Source of the DNA: Cichorium intybus
Lineage: Eukaryota > Streptophyta > Magnoliopsida > Asterales > Asteraceae
DNA: 64,000 nt
Assembly: GCA_023525715.1 (NCBI GenBank)
Contig: JAKNSD010000072.1
Location: 525,544 to 589,543 of the forward strand
Reading direction: 5' to 3'
This document shows, piece after piece, positions 46,881 through 57,247 of the stretch (positions within the stretch are counted from its first letter, which is position 1; the number at the start of each line of letters is the position of its first letter). The notes beneath the pieces were generated by a model that did no database searches, had not been told where the DNA came from, and worked only from the letters and a program-made list of their open reading frames with translations. The position numbers were made by a program, and so were the translations under genes.

Positions 46881-47159
46881 CCTCCTCACCATGAATTTTC
46901 CTTCTTCTTCGCAAGTCGCCAAGACGTCAACTAGAATCAAACATATTGGTTATCGATCTAGTCAGTTCTACGGTTCTACCCCTCCTAAAGTGAAGTTTGA
47001 CTTGTGCCATATCCAACCCACCATTGCCGGCTATGAAGAGCCACCCACAATCTCAGAATCCATTCATCTCTCATGAGTTTTCCGGCTTCCAACAACAGAA
47101 AATCAGGAATACATAATCATGAGGTAGTGTAGAGGCGATGTATCACTTTACCAAAATTT

Positions 47160-47430
47160 CATATGAGAAATTTGTTTCAAAATTGTGTATTAGGATTTTG
47201 TGTCAGAATTTTTGTATCGAAATTATATTGAAATCGTCTATCAGAGTTTTGTATCAAAATATGCATCAAAATTATATCAGAAATCTGTATTGGAATGTGT
47301 ATCAAAATTTTGTATCAAAATTGTGTATCAGAATTTTGTATAAGAATTTTGAGCTTGTGTATCCGAATTTTATTAGAATTTTTTGAGTTTATGTATCGTA
47401 ATTTTATTAGAAAATCTATGTGATTTTGTG
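47160..47430. repeat. Degenerate tandem repeat of TGTATCARAATTT
   Basis: About a dozen irregular copies of a 12-20 bp word. Open frames in this stretch are repeat artefacts. Confidence 0.65.
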
Positions 47431-47509
47431 TATAAGATTTTACTCTTTAGAAACGGATTATAATTTATACTAGCTAGTTGTTTGACGCGTTTCGCGTTTG
47501 TCATTCAGG

Positions 47510-48640
47510 ATGGTTAGCGATGAACCTATATATGATCTCGATAATCAAAGGCAGAATGGAGTTGAAGTCCCATTAACGTGTAAAGTTAACAATGAAGAAG
47601 AAAAACAGTCAACAAGTAGGGCAACATCTATTGTTTGCGATCATTTTCCACGCGTCGAAGGTCAAACATATGCAAAATGCAACTATTGTGATAAGAATTT
47701 AGCTTGTGGTACTAGAAAGAATGGTCTTCCACATGACATAGTTATTTAGTTAATGTATGTAGGACCTCGCCTCATTATATAAAAGTCTATTTGAAAAAAC
47801 AAAAAACTTTTAGCTTTAAGTCAAAAGGTACGGAAAGTGAGTGGGTCTTTTGCTAAACATTCATTTTGCCAAGACAGGTGTAGATTAGCCCTTGCAAAAA
47901 TGTGTATTAAAGGCAATCAACCTTTTAGTATTGTTGATGATGAGGGTGTAAGGAATTTTTTTGGGAATTGAATCCTTAGTTGAAGGTCTTATCTAGATGG
48001 ATTGTCGCTCAAGATTGTTTATCGATTTATGAACAATAGGCAAGAAAAAGTCAAAGATATGATAAAATGCCAAATAGTGTGTCTAACTACATATACTTAG
48101 TCATCAGTTCAAAATGTCAATTATATGTGCTTTATGTCACATTGGATCAATGATGATTGGGTTTACAAAAAATATACTAAATTTTGGCCCGATAGAGAAT
48201 GCGGCTATTTATGAGTGTATACAAAAGTAGCGTCTGTTTACAATCGCAGTGGATAATGCGTCTTGAAAAGATTGGTCTATAAGATATTTGAAAAAAAGAT
48301 GTTGAAGGAACCAAATGATATTACATTGTAAATATTTGCACCTACATTGTTGTGTACATATCATCAATCTTGTGGTTAGAGATGGCTTGGAAGAGCAATT
48401 TGATTTTGTTACTAGAATTTGAAACACAGTAACATACATGTGATCTTCACCGGCTCAATATAAAACATTCAAAGACTGTAACATTCGAAGACTATGTTGC
48501 TCGGGTAGGAATAAAATGAAAACAAAAAGCCTTCTCTTGATGTTGATATGAGATGGAATTCAACGTATTTAATGTTGGAAACAGTCGTAATTTATGAAAA
48601 TGCGTGTGAAATGTATGTTTATTTGTTACATATTTATGCC
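47510..48640 (+). pseudogene. hAT transposase remnant (BED zinc finger and catalytic region)
   Basis: The ATG at 47510 opens a frame with a BED-type start (VCDHFPR, AKCNYCDKNLACGT) that stops at 47749. Further homologous pieces follow in other frames: CRLALAKMCIKGNQPFSIVDDEG, SRWIVAQDCLSIYEQ, WIMRLEKIGL-like and KKDVEGTK pieces, VRDGLEEQFD and a EMEFNVFN piece that resembles the DTRWNST motif. This is the normal order of a plant hAT transposase. At least five frameshifts and many stops. No terminal inverted repeats were located. Confidence 0.75.
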
Positions 48641-48957
48641 ATTTTTCCCTTTAACTAATAAGAATAATATCGTGTGTGTGTTTTATTTTCTCTATAGGCT
48701 TTACACAATATATTCCTCTAATAGATCTTATTTTTGCACTGAGGTAGAGGACGATTTGGAAGGGAGCACGAGAAAGTGGGAAAAGAAGGCAAAGTAGTTG
48801 GTACTGTGAGTGATGTTGATTCCGAGAATGCTAGGTATAATTAACCTTTTTAATTAGTACTTTGTAGTAATGAAAAGATGACTAGTATAAAATTTGGAAA
48901 GCTTTTCCCCATATTTTTGGACTTTATATCTCACAAACATACTATGAAACTAAATTA

Positions 48958-49001
48958 CTAATATTAACATGTATTTATATAAAAAAACATGTTAATATTA
49001 G
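48958..49001. repeat. Perfect 14-bp inverted repeat
   Basis: Arms CTAATATTAACATG and CATGTTAATATTAG around a 16-base AT loop. Could fold as a cruciform or mark a tiny foldback element. Confidence 0.85.
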
Positions 49002-49067
49002 CAAAAAAGATTGAATTGCTTTGCTACTACGCAAGTAACATTTTATATATGCTTATATATTTTCTTA

Positions 49068-49150
49068 TGTTTTCATGGTCTTCTAACTTTGAGTAAGTAA
49101 TGCTTTTGGTTGTTTTCATGGTCTTCTAACTTTGAGTAAGTAATGCTTGT
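49068..49150. repeat. 43-bp tandem duplication
   Basis: Two copies of TGTTTTCATGGTCTTCTAAC...TAAGTAATGCTT, with only one or two differences. Confidence 0.9.
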
Positions 49151-50256
49151 GGTTATATGCACATGTATGATTTAGCTTAAGACAACAAAAAGAAAACATT
49201 AGGGACTAAGTTTATTGACATATCAATGTAACAAATAAAGTTCGCAGACCACCAAGATGGAACCATGGAGTTGATTGAAAAGCGATACAATCCGAAGCAT
49301 CCTTGTGGTTGGTTTTGTCACCGGAAATTACCATAGTTTTCCCCGTGTTGGCTCAAAGGAAAATGCATAGTACTTGAGGCAAATCTTATCATTACTGCAT
49401 GTTTGAATGTGTTGTGTTGTATTTATTTTGTTGGTTGCATTGTTGGTTAATTATAATTGTAAACACAAACAACCCTTTTGTTAAAAGTTAGCAATTTTGA
49501 AAAATATAATTTGGCAATTACAAAATGATTTGAAAAGTTCAATATGACCGTTTGCCAATGAAAAGCTAAAATATTTTAACTAAAGGATATATGCAAACTA
49601 AGTTGTTAAAAGTTAAAATTCTTTTTCAAATAAAATTCGCAATTATAAGATGGATTTTTAAAATAACGATTTGTCAAAAGAAAGTTAAAATGTTTTAACT
49701 CAACCAAACAAAATCCTCTTTTATGAAAAATGTAAATCTTATACTTCTCATGTCAAACCACACATTTAGCTGTTTTCCTACTGGCGTGGGAAGTGCAATA
49801 GCCAACGTGTCATCTGGGATTTAGCCAAAATGAGTTGCGACATACCCGTCACGGGAGAGGATGAGGATAAAATGATTAAACATGTCGTTGATTAGAGTCA
49901 ATGACTCTCGAAAGATCTAGGAGTTTAATAGAGGTTGAAACTGGCAAAGAGTATTGACTACCTAAACAACTTGCTTGACTACCTAAACAACAACTTGCTG
50001 GTGTGATTATGACGTATCTCTTCATTATCAGAAGTGAAACATAGATCCTAGCGTTAATAAAAAAAATTGTGGGTAATTAACTTTTTAAGGATTAATCAAA
50101 GTAACTAAATTTTATAGATGTCAACTAAACAAATTTCGTTCATTACAAAGTTTTTACCATTTGGTCTCCTTGAACTTGAGAAGAGTACTCGATTTCGATG
50201 GAAAAATGTAGCACGCTTATTCTTTTAATAATAGTAGAACATTTAAAATTAATAAA

Positions 50257-51244
50257 GGAAAATCTTCAATAAAGTCCTAATATTTTGGCCCAGATTATGA
50301 AAATGTCCCAAATTAATTTTTATTTATAAAAAATGACAGAAAATCGTCTAATGTATTCAAATTAGTCCCTTTTAACCTTTCTGTAGGTTACCTTGCCACC
50401 TCGAAAAATCTACATGTTTTATTTTCAATAAAGTCCCAATATTTTGGCTTAGTGTACGAAAAAGTATCAACATGTTTTATCTTCGATAAAATCCTAATAT
50501 TTTGGCACAGTTTACAAAAAGTCTCAATATTTTTGCTCAGTAATTACGTATTTTTACATGTATTTACGTCTTTAATAACGTATTTATATGTTTAAAAATG
50601 TATTTTTACGTATTTATAGAATAATACTTAAAAGTAACGTATTTAATAACGAAAAAATATGTAAAAAGACATGTATAAATACGTTTTTAAAATACGTATT
50701 TATTCATGTATTTATTCCAATGAAAGATATGATTTTGGTAAGTTTGGTTACAAGGATTAGACAAAATGGGACTCGAAAATAACCGAACAAATTGAATTGC
50801 ACGAAACTAGATAATTATCAATATTTCTTGTTTAATTTAGGTTCCAGTATCAATGAATTCATGGTTTCAAGAACGATATCCAATATTAGTTTCTATAAAT
50901 TTTGTTTACAATTCATATTGTTAGGTAATTATGAAGTTGTTATGTTGTTTATTTTTAAGCATTTTTAAGTATTTTTATGTATTATAAATAAATATGTGTA
51001 TAAATATGTATAAATACGGTATTAAAGATGTAAATACATGTAAAAATACGTAATTTTTTCCAAGTATAATGGGTCAAAATATTATGACTTTATTGAAGAT
51101 AAAACATCTAGTTTACCTACTGAAAATGTTAAAAGGGCTAATTTGAATATATTAGCCGGTCTTCTATCTTTTTGTGTAAAAAAATTGATTTGAGATTTTT
51201 TCGTAAATATGACCAAAATATTGGGACATTATTGGAGATTTCTC
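50257..51244. mobile_element. Mutator-type foldback MITE
   Basis: Long terminal inverted repeats of roughly 150-200 bp: the left end GGAAAATCTTCAATAAAGTC and the complement of the right end GAGAAATCTCCAATAATGTC, both going on through CCYAATATTTTGG and CAAATTAGYCCYTTTTAAC. Flanked by ATTAATAAA (50248-50256) and AATAATAAA (51245-51253), an 8-of-9 match to a 9-bp duplication, as made by Mutator elements. The middle is ACGTATTTA-rich and noncoding. Confidence 0.75.
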
Positions 51245-51469
51245 AATAATAAACAATAAAAATTGAAGACTTTAAAATCATAGCTCAAGTCTTGTAGAAG
51301 GACGAGGCAGTCAGGCCGTAATCTTAACTAAAAATACCCCTTTAGCGTGACTTTTTTGAACCGCAATGGATAAGCTAGACGCCCAGTGAGCACACAATCT
51401 ACACAAACAATCATATGACATGTAACACGTAGCACGCAATGTCCCTTATGAAGAGGTTGGGCAACATTT

Positions 51470-51790
51470 AAATGTATCCTCACAAAGAGGCAGTAGTGTA
51501 TCCTTATGTAGAGGCAATAAGAATATCCTCACGAAGAGGCAGTAACATATCCTCATGATGATGCAGTAATCATATCCTCACGAAGAGTTACCCTCATGAT
51601 GACGTAGTAAGCATATCCTCATGAAGAGGCAATAACGTATCCTCATGAAGAGGCGGTAAGCATATGTTCATGAAGAGGCAGTAACGTATCCTCACAAAAA
51701 GGAAGTAAGCATAGTCTCATGAATAGGAAGTAAGCATATCCTCACGAAGAGGCAGTAACGTATCGTCACGAAGAGGCAGTAAGCATACAT
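51470..51790. repeat. Tandem array of TATCCTCACGAAGAGGCAGTAA in the solo LTR
   Basis: About fourteen units of 21-24 bp. Many alternate ...TAACG and ...TAAGCA ends, making a roughly 45-bp higher-order unit. CCTC and GAGG arms around A-Y-GAA give each unit a short possible stem. Confidence 0.85.
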
Positions 51791-51843
51791 ATCATAACAT
51801 CCAAGCACATAGATATAACCACATAATAGTACGTATAAACATT

Positions 51844-51855
51844 GAAACTCACCTG
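51844..51855 (-). other. Splice-donor-like motif in the solo LTR
   Basis: Minus-strand CAGGTGAGTTTC, identical to 5414-5425 in G1, with the tandem array 54 bases further downstream. Confidence 0.5.
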
Positions 51856-54469
51856 ATGTGAAGCTATATGTTAACCACTACAAGCAGTGAATAAAATAGG
51901 AAGGAATATTCTCTAAGCAACCTACAAACCATACAATCATCACTACATGGATCATAACCCATTTTCTTACTTAATACATACTTATGTATTTTTTATTTTA
52001 GTTATCCTTCTGATATAACAATCTATTTTTTGACCAATCTACCCTCTTTATATCCATTCTTTTAGTAAGGTTATTAAATATTATTAATTTATGTTATTTT
52101 ATCTTTCTAGGTATATAAAATTCATGCTCATATGACCTTCGATTGATTTATTACATATTTTACAATTAGACACGTAGAATCAACCAAATTTATGGATCAT
52201 GCTGTAAAGTTTGCAACTTTCACCCAAGGATGGATGAGAGCGAGGTCTTTAGTAAAATATGACATCAACTAGACATCCATACAAGACGACAGGATCTGAC
52301 CTCATGTAATTTGGAAATTTCTAGAATTTCTAAACAATTTTACAAGTTTACCATTCTAATCTATCAAACTTACTAGACCAGCTTGAGAAAGGATTCCTAA
52401 TTCCCAATAGGTTAAGAATTAGGTGCTAATTTTTAATAGTAACAATCTAGACTCTTATTCCAAACTAATGACACCTCTTTCGCTCAAAAGGATTTTTCTA
52501 GATTTAGTTATAGATTTTACAAGTTAAGGTAACACAACAATTCACTTTTAACCCTAAAATATTTCACTTGTCATGACCCTTTTTACCCAACTTAAATGCA
52601 CTTCCACAGAGAGGTTTTCAATTGATAGCCAACTACTCTCTTTTAAGCTTTCTAGGGATACCAGGCATACCCCCAAATGATTTTTCTACAATTTATTATG
52701 AGTTTTCCAAGCATGTCAACTCCGAACCAGTCTATGGAAAATACAATTTCACCATAGCTATACACAAAATCAAGCTTAGGGTTCTTCTAGTGACAAAAAC
52801 TAGACTCATACATGGTTCATTGACCACTGACGTCACCTAAGACAATACTCCCCAATTTATTACGATTTTTCAAACATGAGACAGAAACAGTGATTTTACC
52901 TCAAATGTTCAGTCATAATTGGAAGCCTATATCTTGACTTCCTGACATCAAAATTGAAAACCCTCCCGTCAGAATCTTCATATGTTTCTCAAGAAACTTT
53001 AGTATAAAAGTCACTAAGATCCAACTGTTATATTAGGAACCGTTCAAACATTATAGATGGGTCTTAAAAACAGGAAAATGAAATTAGGGTAGCCGACTTT
53101 AAGAGGGAGGAGGGGATATTAGAATTTTGAATTAGAGCTTAATGAGGAACAGAAGAACATTATATATTTCCATTGCTTGTCCTAAACACCCAACTAGTTC
53201 ACCATAATTTAACTCTTGGTCCCTTCTTTGTATTTTAACTCATTTATAATTTATAATCATACTTTATTATTATTTTTATAATTTTAATAAACAATTTACT
53301 GAAAACAGGGCGTTACAAAAACTCTATACGTTTGAGGAACGAATTCATAAGGATTATCAAGCCAGATCTACTAGTGTTGAAATAGATGATAATCTCAAAT
53401 GTCTAAATGATTCAAATGAGGTTTCTCGTCTCATGTTGACACCATGATTCTCGAGCTTCAAAAAAGATTGTTGAAACTTGATGCTTTTGAGATTATTAAT
53501 CGGCTTAAGGACATGTTCAAGAGCACTATTCGGATGTAGGCTGTAGGAAAAAGTGCAAATACCCATATGGTTAATACAAAAGGGTACATTGACCAAATAT
53601 GGGGGTTAGGATTTCCGGTTAGTCGGGAATTAACCACAAACGTTGTCTTTAACTCGTCAACCAGTTCTATGATAAGTTTATTTCAAACTTTATCATGAAT
53701 AACTTGAAAGTACCCTTCCTGAAATTACATTGCATGTTGATGAAAGCAAAATTTGACATAGCTAGGGCAACACTATAGTTCCTAAAGGAGGCGTCAACAC
53801 GAACATGACAGACTCTACCATGGGAATTATTTTCTTAAAGAAACCTCAATCCATAATTCTTTAGGAACTATATTATTTGCACTACAAGGAGATAGGAAAT
53901 GGGAGGCACATATGTTCAAGATATCTGCTGCGAGTTACAAGCCAAAATGTTTGGCGCTTTCAGGTATATTTGTAATTTCATAGTACTTTGCTTATGACCG
54001 GAACTAACAATTTTTAATGTACATGGATGGGAAGAAAGAGAAGAACTAAAGCATGGAGAGATGGATCGAATCAAGGACTATAAGGGGCTTGCTTTAATAC
54101 ATTGGATTAGGAACCAACATTTCTCAAGTTTTTTAGTTTATGGTTTCACAATTGAAATTGTTGGTGTAAACATTATTTCACTAGATGTTTTGACTGGATT
54201 TGAATGTATTTGTTTTAAATAAAAGTTATTTTGGTACAAAGTTTTTGTGTTTGCATCTATGAGACATGAATAGTTCAAAATTAATTCGAACGGATCCAAA
54301 TGTTTGGAAAAGATGTATGAGTAGGATTCTTTGTTTTTTAAAAGCTTGAAGGATGCTACCAGAAATTATCATGGTAGATTTGACTAAAAGTGTTATTATA
54401 ACTACTTATCTTGTTTATAAAAAGAGGTAACTATGCACTACTCACAAGTTATTGTGGGCAGAGGCTGAA

Positions 54470-55077
54470 TGTTGAGTCGAAGACTTTGTGCTTTGTGGAA
54501 GACTAAGGCATCTAGGATGGGCTTCGAAGTTATTTTGGTTGAAGTACCTTTTGATACATTCGATGTCGAATCATTTCGACTCTACTCCTTCGAATGTCCA
54601 TGTTGTCCGATATTGTATGAGCACGATTGTTGATTCTCTGGTCTATTATGTACGATTCCTGTAAGCATTTTCCAGACCGTGATGCACATGTCTCTAGTCG
54701 TGCAACATGTTGAATAAGCTCATTGATCTTCTGATCCACTATCTTGTTCCTTTGTGTAGTATAAATCGATAGTGTCGGTCATCTTTGTAAAATAGAGCTT
54801 TTGATAACGAGGTTAGAATTTAGGGTTTATAGATTGTTCATATTCCTCTATGTAATGCTGAACTATAAGCTTGCTTTAACCTCGTTATCAAAACCTCTTT
54901 GACACTATTCATTTATACTCAAGCATTACATATAGGAATACAAACAATGAATATTTAGTATCTCTGATTTTTACATTATTCCGCATTCTAGACATATTGA
55001 TAGGGATTTTATTCAAAGGACTCTTATATTAACTTTGGATCTGGGAGTGTTTATCCATATTTCATTCCATCCTATCA
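54470..55077 (+). repeat. Copia-4 5' LTR (about 608 bp)
   Basis: TGTTGAGTCG...CCTATCA, right-bounded by the primer site. It contains interleaved inverted repeats at 54794-54948. The left edge is placed by loss of similarity to Copia-2. The right LTR was not found. Confidence 0.6.
54794..54948. repeat. Interleaved inverted repeats (pseudoknot order) in the Copia-4 LTR
   Basis: Arms A 54794-54815 and A' 54877-54898 are complementary at 21 of 22 positions (17 consecutive: TTTTGATAACGAGGTTA). Arms B 54833-54867 and B' 54914-54948 are complementary at 29 of 35. The order is A-B-A'-B', so the two stems interlock and do not nest. Confidence 0.85.
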
Positions 55078-55079
55078 AT

Positions 55080-55091
55080 TGGTATCAGAGC
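55080..55091 (+). other. Copia-4 primer binding site (tRNA-iMet)
   Basis: TGGTATCAGAGC two bases after the LTR end. Confidence 0.85.
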
Positions 55092-56929
55092 TTTATCTTG
55101 TTCTTGCTGTGGAGAAACTTAGTCTCATTTTGTTTCCAATTTACTTCGTTTCATAAATCTGTACTATAAGTGATCTCTCTCATTATTTTTGTTCCTAGCA
55201 TACAAGCAAGTCTATTTCTTGATATGTCTGGTCCTAATCAAAGCATTTACAACATAACCAATAGTCTAGGGGGAAAGCAATAAGGCTCCTATATTATATC
55301 CTGAAGAGTATGGTAATTATAAGCTAACTATCTAACTGGAATCGACCTAGATTTGAGGAGGTATGTCACTTAGGTTCCTTATGATCCAACATCTATTGAT
55401 AATGTGTTCGTAATGGCTTTGATACTCAACATTGATGATGTGGGCGGTGTTCTTCAATCCACTAAAGCTAAGAAGATGAATAATGATGCTAAAGCGAAGC
55501 ATGAACTTAGGTATGGTTTACCTCTGGTTGTCTTTGATCATATCCAAGATTATACTTCTACGAAGGAGATCTGGGATATGCTCCAACACCTTTATGAAGG
55601 AAATGAGAAGCAAAAGAAAAACATTATAAAAAATGTTTTCAATCCAGTTCAGATATTTTAAGCAAAAACCTTCTAAGAAGCTTGATGTCATATTTCAAAG
55701 ATATTACAAAGTCGTTAACAAACTCAAACGACATAAGATTGCCAAGTTGAACCAAGAGATCACCATAACGTTTGTGAAATACCTTCGAAAGGACTGGAAG
55801 AATGTTATGTTGATGCTCAAGGGCCATGCAAATTTGATTCCTACTCTTTGTATGACATTAACGGCTGCCTCAAAAATCACTAGGATGACGTGGATGAGAG
55901 AATTAGAAAGAAAACTGATGTTGGTACCTTACCTCTTGTTTCATCTGAAGATAAATCTATATCTGCTTTAAAATTTGTTTTCGAAGTATCAAGTGAGGAT
56001 GACAACATTGAGTGATGACTCTGATGAGGAAGTGATGTTCGTTGCTAACTATAGATCGAACAAAAAGTTTTACAAGAAACCAACTTTGGTGATGGATCTA
56101 AGCCAACCAAATTCAACTCCTCGATTCATGAGAAGAAGTCAAATACTCTAATTCAAACGAGGACACTTCGAATCATTCCAAGCTTGAGATAAAAGCTACT
56201 AGAGATAGTGGTTATGATTGTAATTAATGTTCTGGCAAGAATCATTTGGCTCATGACAGCATGCTGAGAAAGAAGAAAGAAAAAGGGACAGTCATCAAAG
56301 ATTTTGCTTACTATGCTGCCAAATAAAGAGAAGTTAAAGAGAAGAAAAGAGCATCTGGTAGTGCTTTGGTGGTGTCGATAGGAAAAATGAGAGATGGAAG
56401 TATGGTCTGTTGGCTATGATGATGAGGATGTGCGCAGGCCGACACACCGATGAATAGTGGGGACTCATTTGTAACCATAGCTCAAGCCATAATTTCAACT
56501 ACAAAGGAATCGTACAAGCCAAGGACATGTTCATTATGTTAGAAGGAGTTTAGGGTGATAAGTCGAAAGTTATTGAGGATTTAGAGAGGAGAGTGATTAA
56601 CATTAATGATTTAGATCTATAATTTTCCCAAATTTCAAACCATTTTTTCTTTTTAAAATCAGAGTGTAAATTAAAAACCATGCTTAAATCTATAAAACCA
56701 TTCATTCGAGTTTACAATTTCGTGATTAAAACCCACAGTTTCATATCCAAGACAAATAATCAAAACAGAAGAAGTATAAGGAAACAACGAGCTGATGTGA
56801 TGCGATCACGTTGTACCCTTTCCTTTTGTCACCAGAAGTACCTGAAAATATTTAATTTGAAACGGTAAGCAAAAAGCTTAGTGAGTTCCCCAAATACCAT
56901 AAACACCACCACATAACGACAAGCCAACA

Positions 56930-57120
56930 ACAGGACAGTCCTACCCTCACGGGACTCGACACTGCCCTACCCTTTCAACATTTTATAGTGGGACACAGCA
57001 CAGTCCTACCCTAGCGGGACACGACACTGTCCTACCCATATTAAACAACATTACCTAGACTCGGCATAGTATACCCCTAACGGGACATGGCACCATCCTA
57101 CCCAGGTCATACAACAATTA
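56930..57120. repeat. Tandem array of GTCCTACCCTMRCGGGACWCG in the gypsy LTR fragment
   Basis: Four to five irregular units with AGTCC and GGACT arms (first unit) or GTCC and GGAC arms (later units) around TACCCTCAC. Confidence 0.7.
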
Positions 57121-57234
57121 ATCCTATAATCATAAGAACACATCATACGACTAACAACATCTCAAGTAAGCTACATTAATCAGCACACGATCTCACCCCA
57201 CGGGTTTCATGCAACGTCACACATAGTATAGTGA

Positions 57235-57247
57235 GAAAACTCACCTG
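57235..57247 (-). other. Splice-donor-like motif in the gypsy LTR fragment
   Basis: Minus-strand CAGGTGAGTTTTC, one base different from the motif in the two other gypsy LTRs. The tandem array lies 115 bases downstream. Confidence 0.5.

Larger units (their letters stand above)
48641..49464. other. Noncoding stretch
   Basis: No gene seen apart from the two small repeats listed separately. 48720-48800 may be the far end of the hAT remnant (EDDLEGSTRKWEKK). Confidence 0.4.
50207..53317 (-). mobile_element. Ty3/gypsy solo LTR inside Copia-3
   Basis: Starts TGTAGCACGC and ends GGGCGTTACA, the same kind of ends as G1, and is flanked by A-rich 4-5 base repeats in Copia-3. Removing it rejoins the two Copia-3 parts. 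It has no internal domain. About 2.1 kb remain when the MITE at 50257-51244 is removed. Minus orientation is judged by the CAGGTGAGTTTC motif. Confidence 0.75.
49465..54469 (+). mobile_element. Copia-3: copia remnant related to Copia-2, split by a gypsy solo LTR
   Basis: 49465-50206 matches the leader and gag start of Copia-2 (about 36000-36870). 53318-54469 matches its continuation (about 36880-38105). Shared words include GGCGTGGGAAGTGC, CGACATACCCG and GATTTCCRGTTAGTC/AACAAGTCAGG. A gag start MSTKQ is visible near 50118. No LTRs of this copy remain in the window. Copia-4 begins where the homology ends. Confidence 0.8.
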
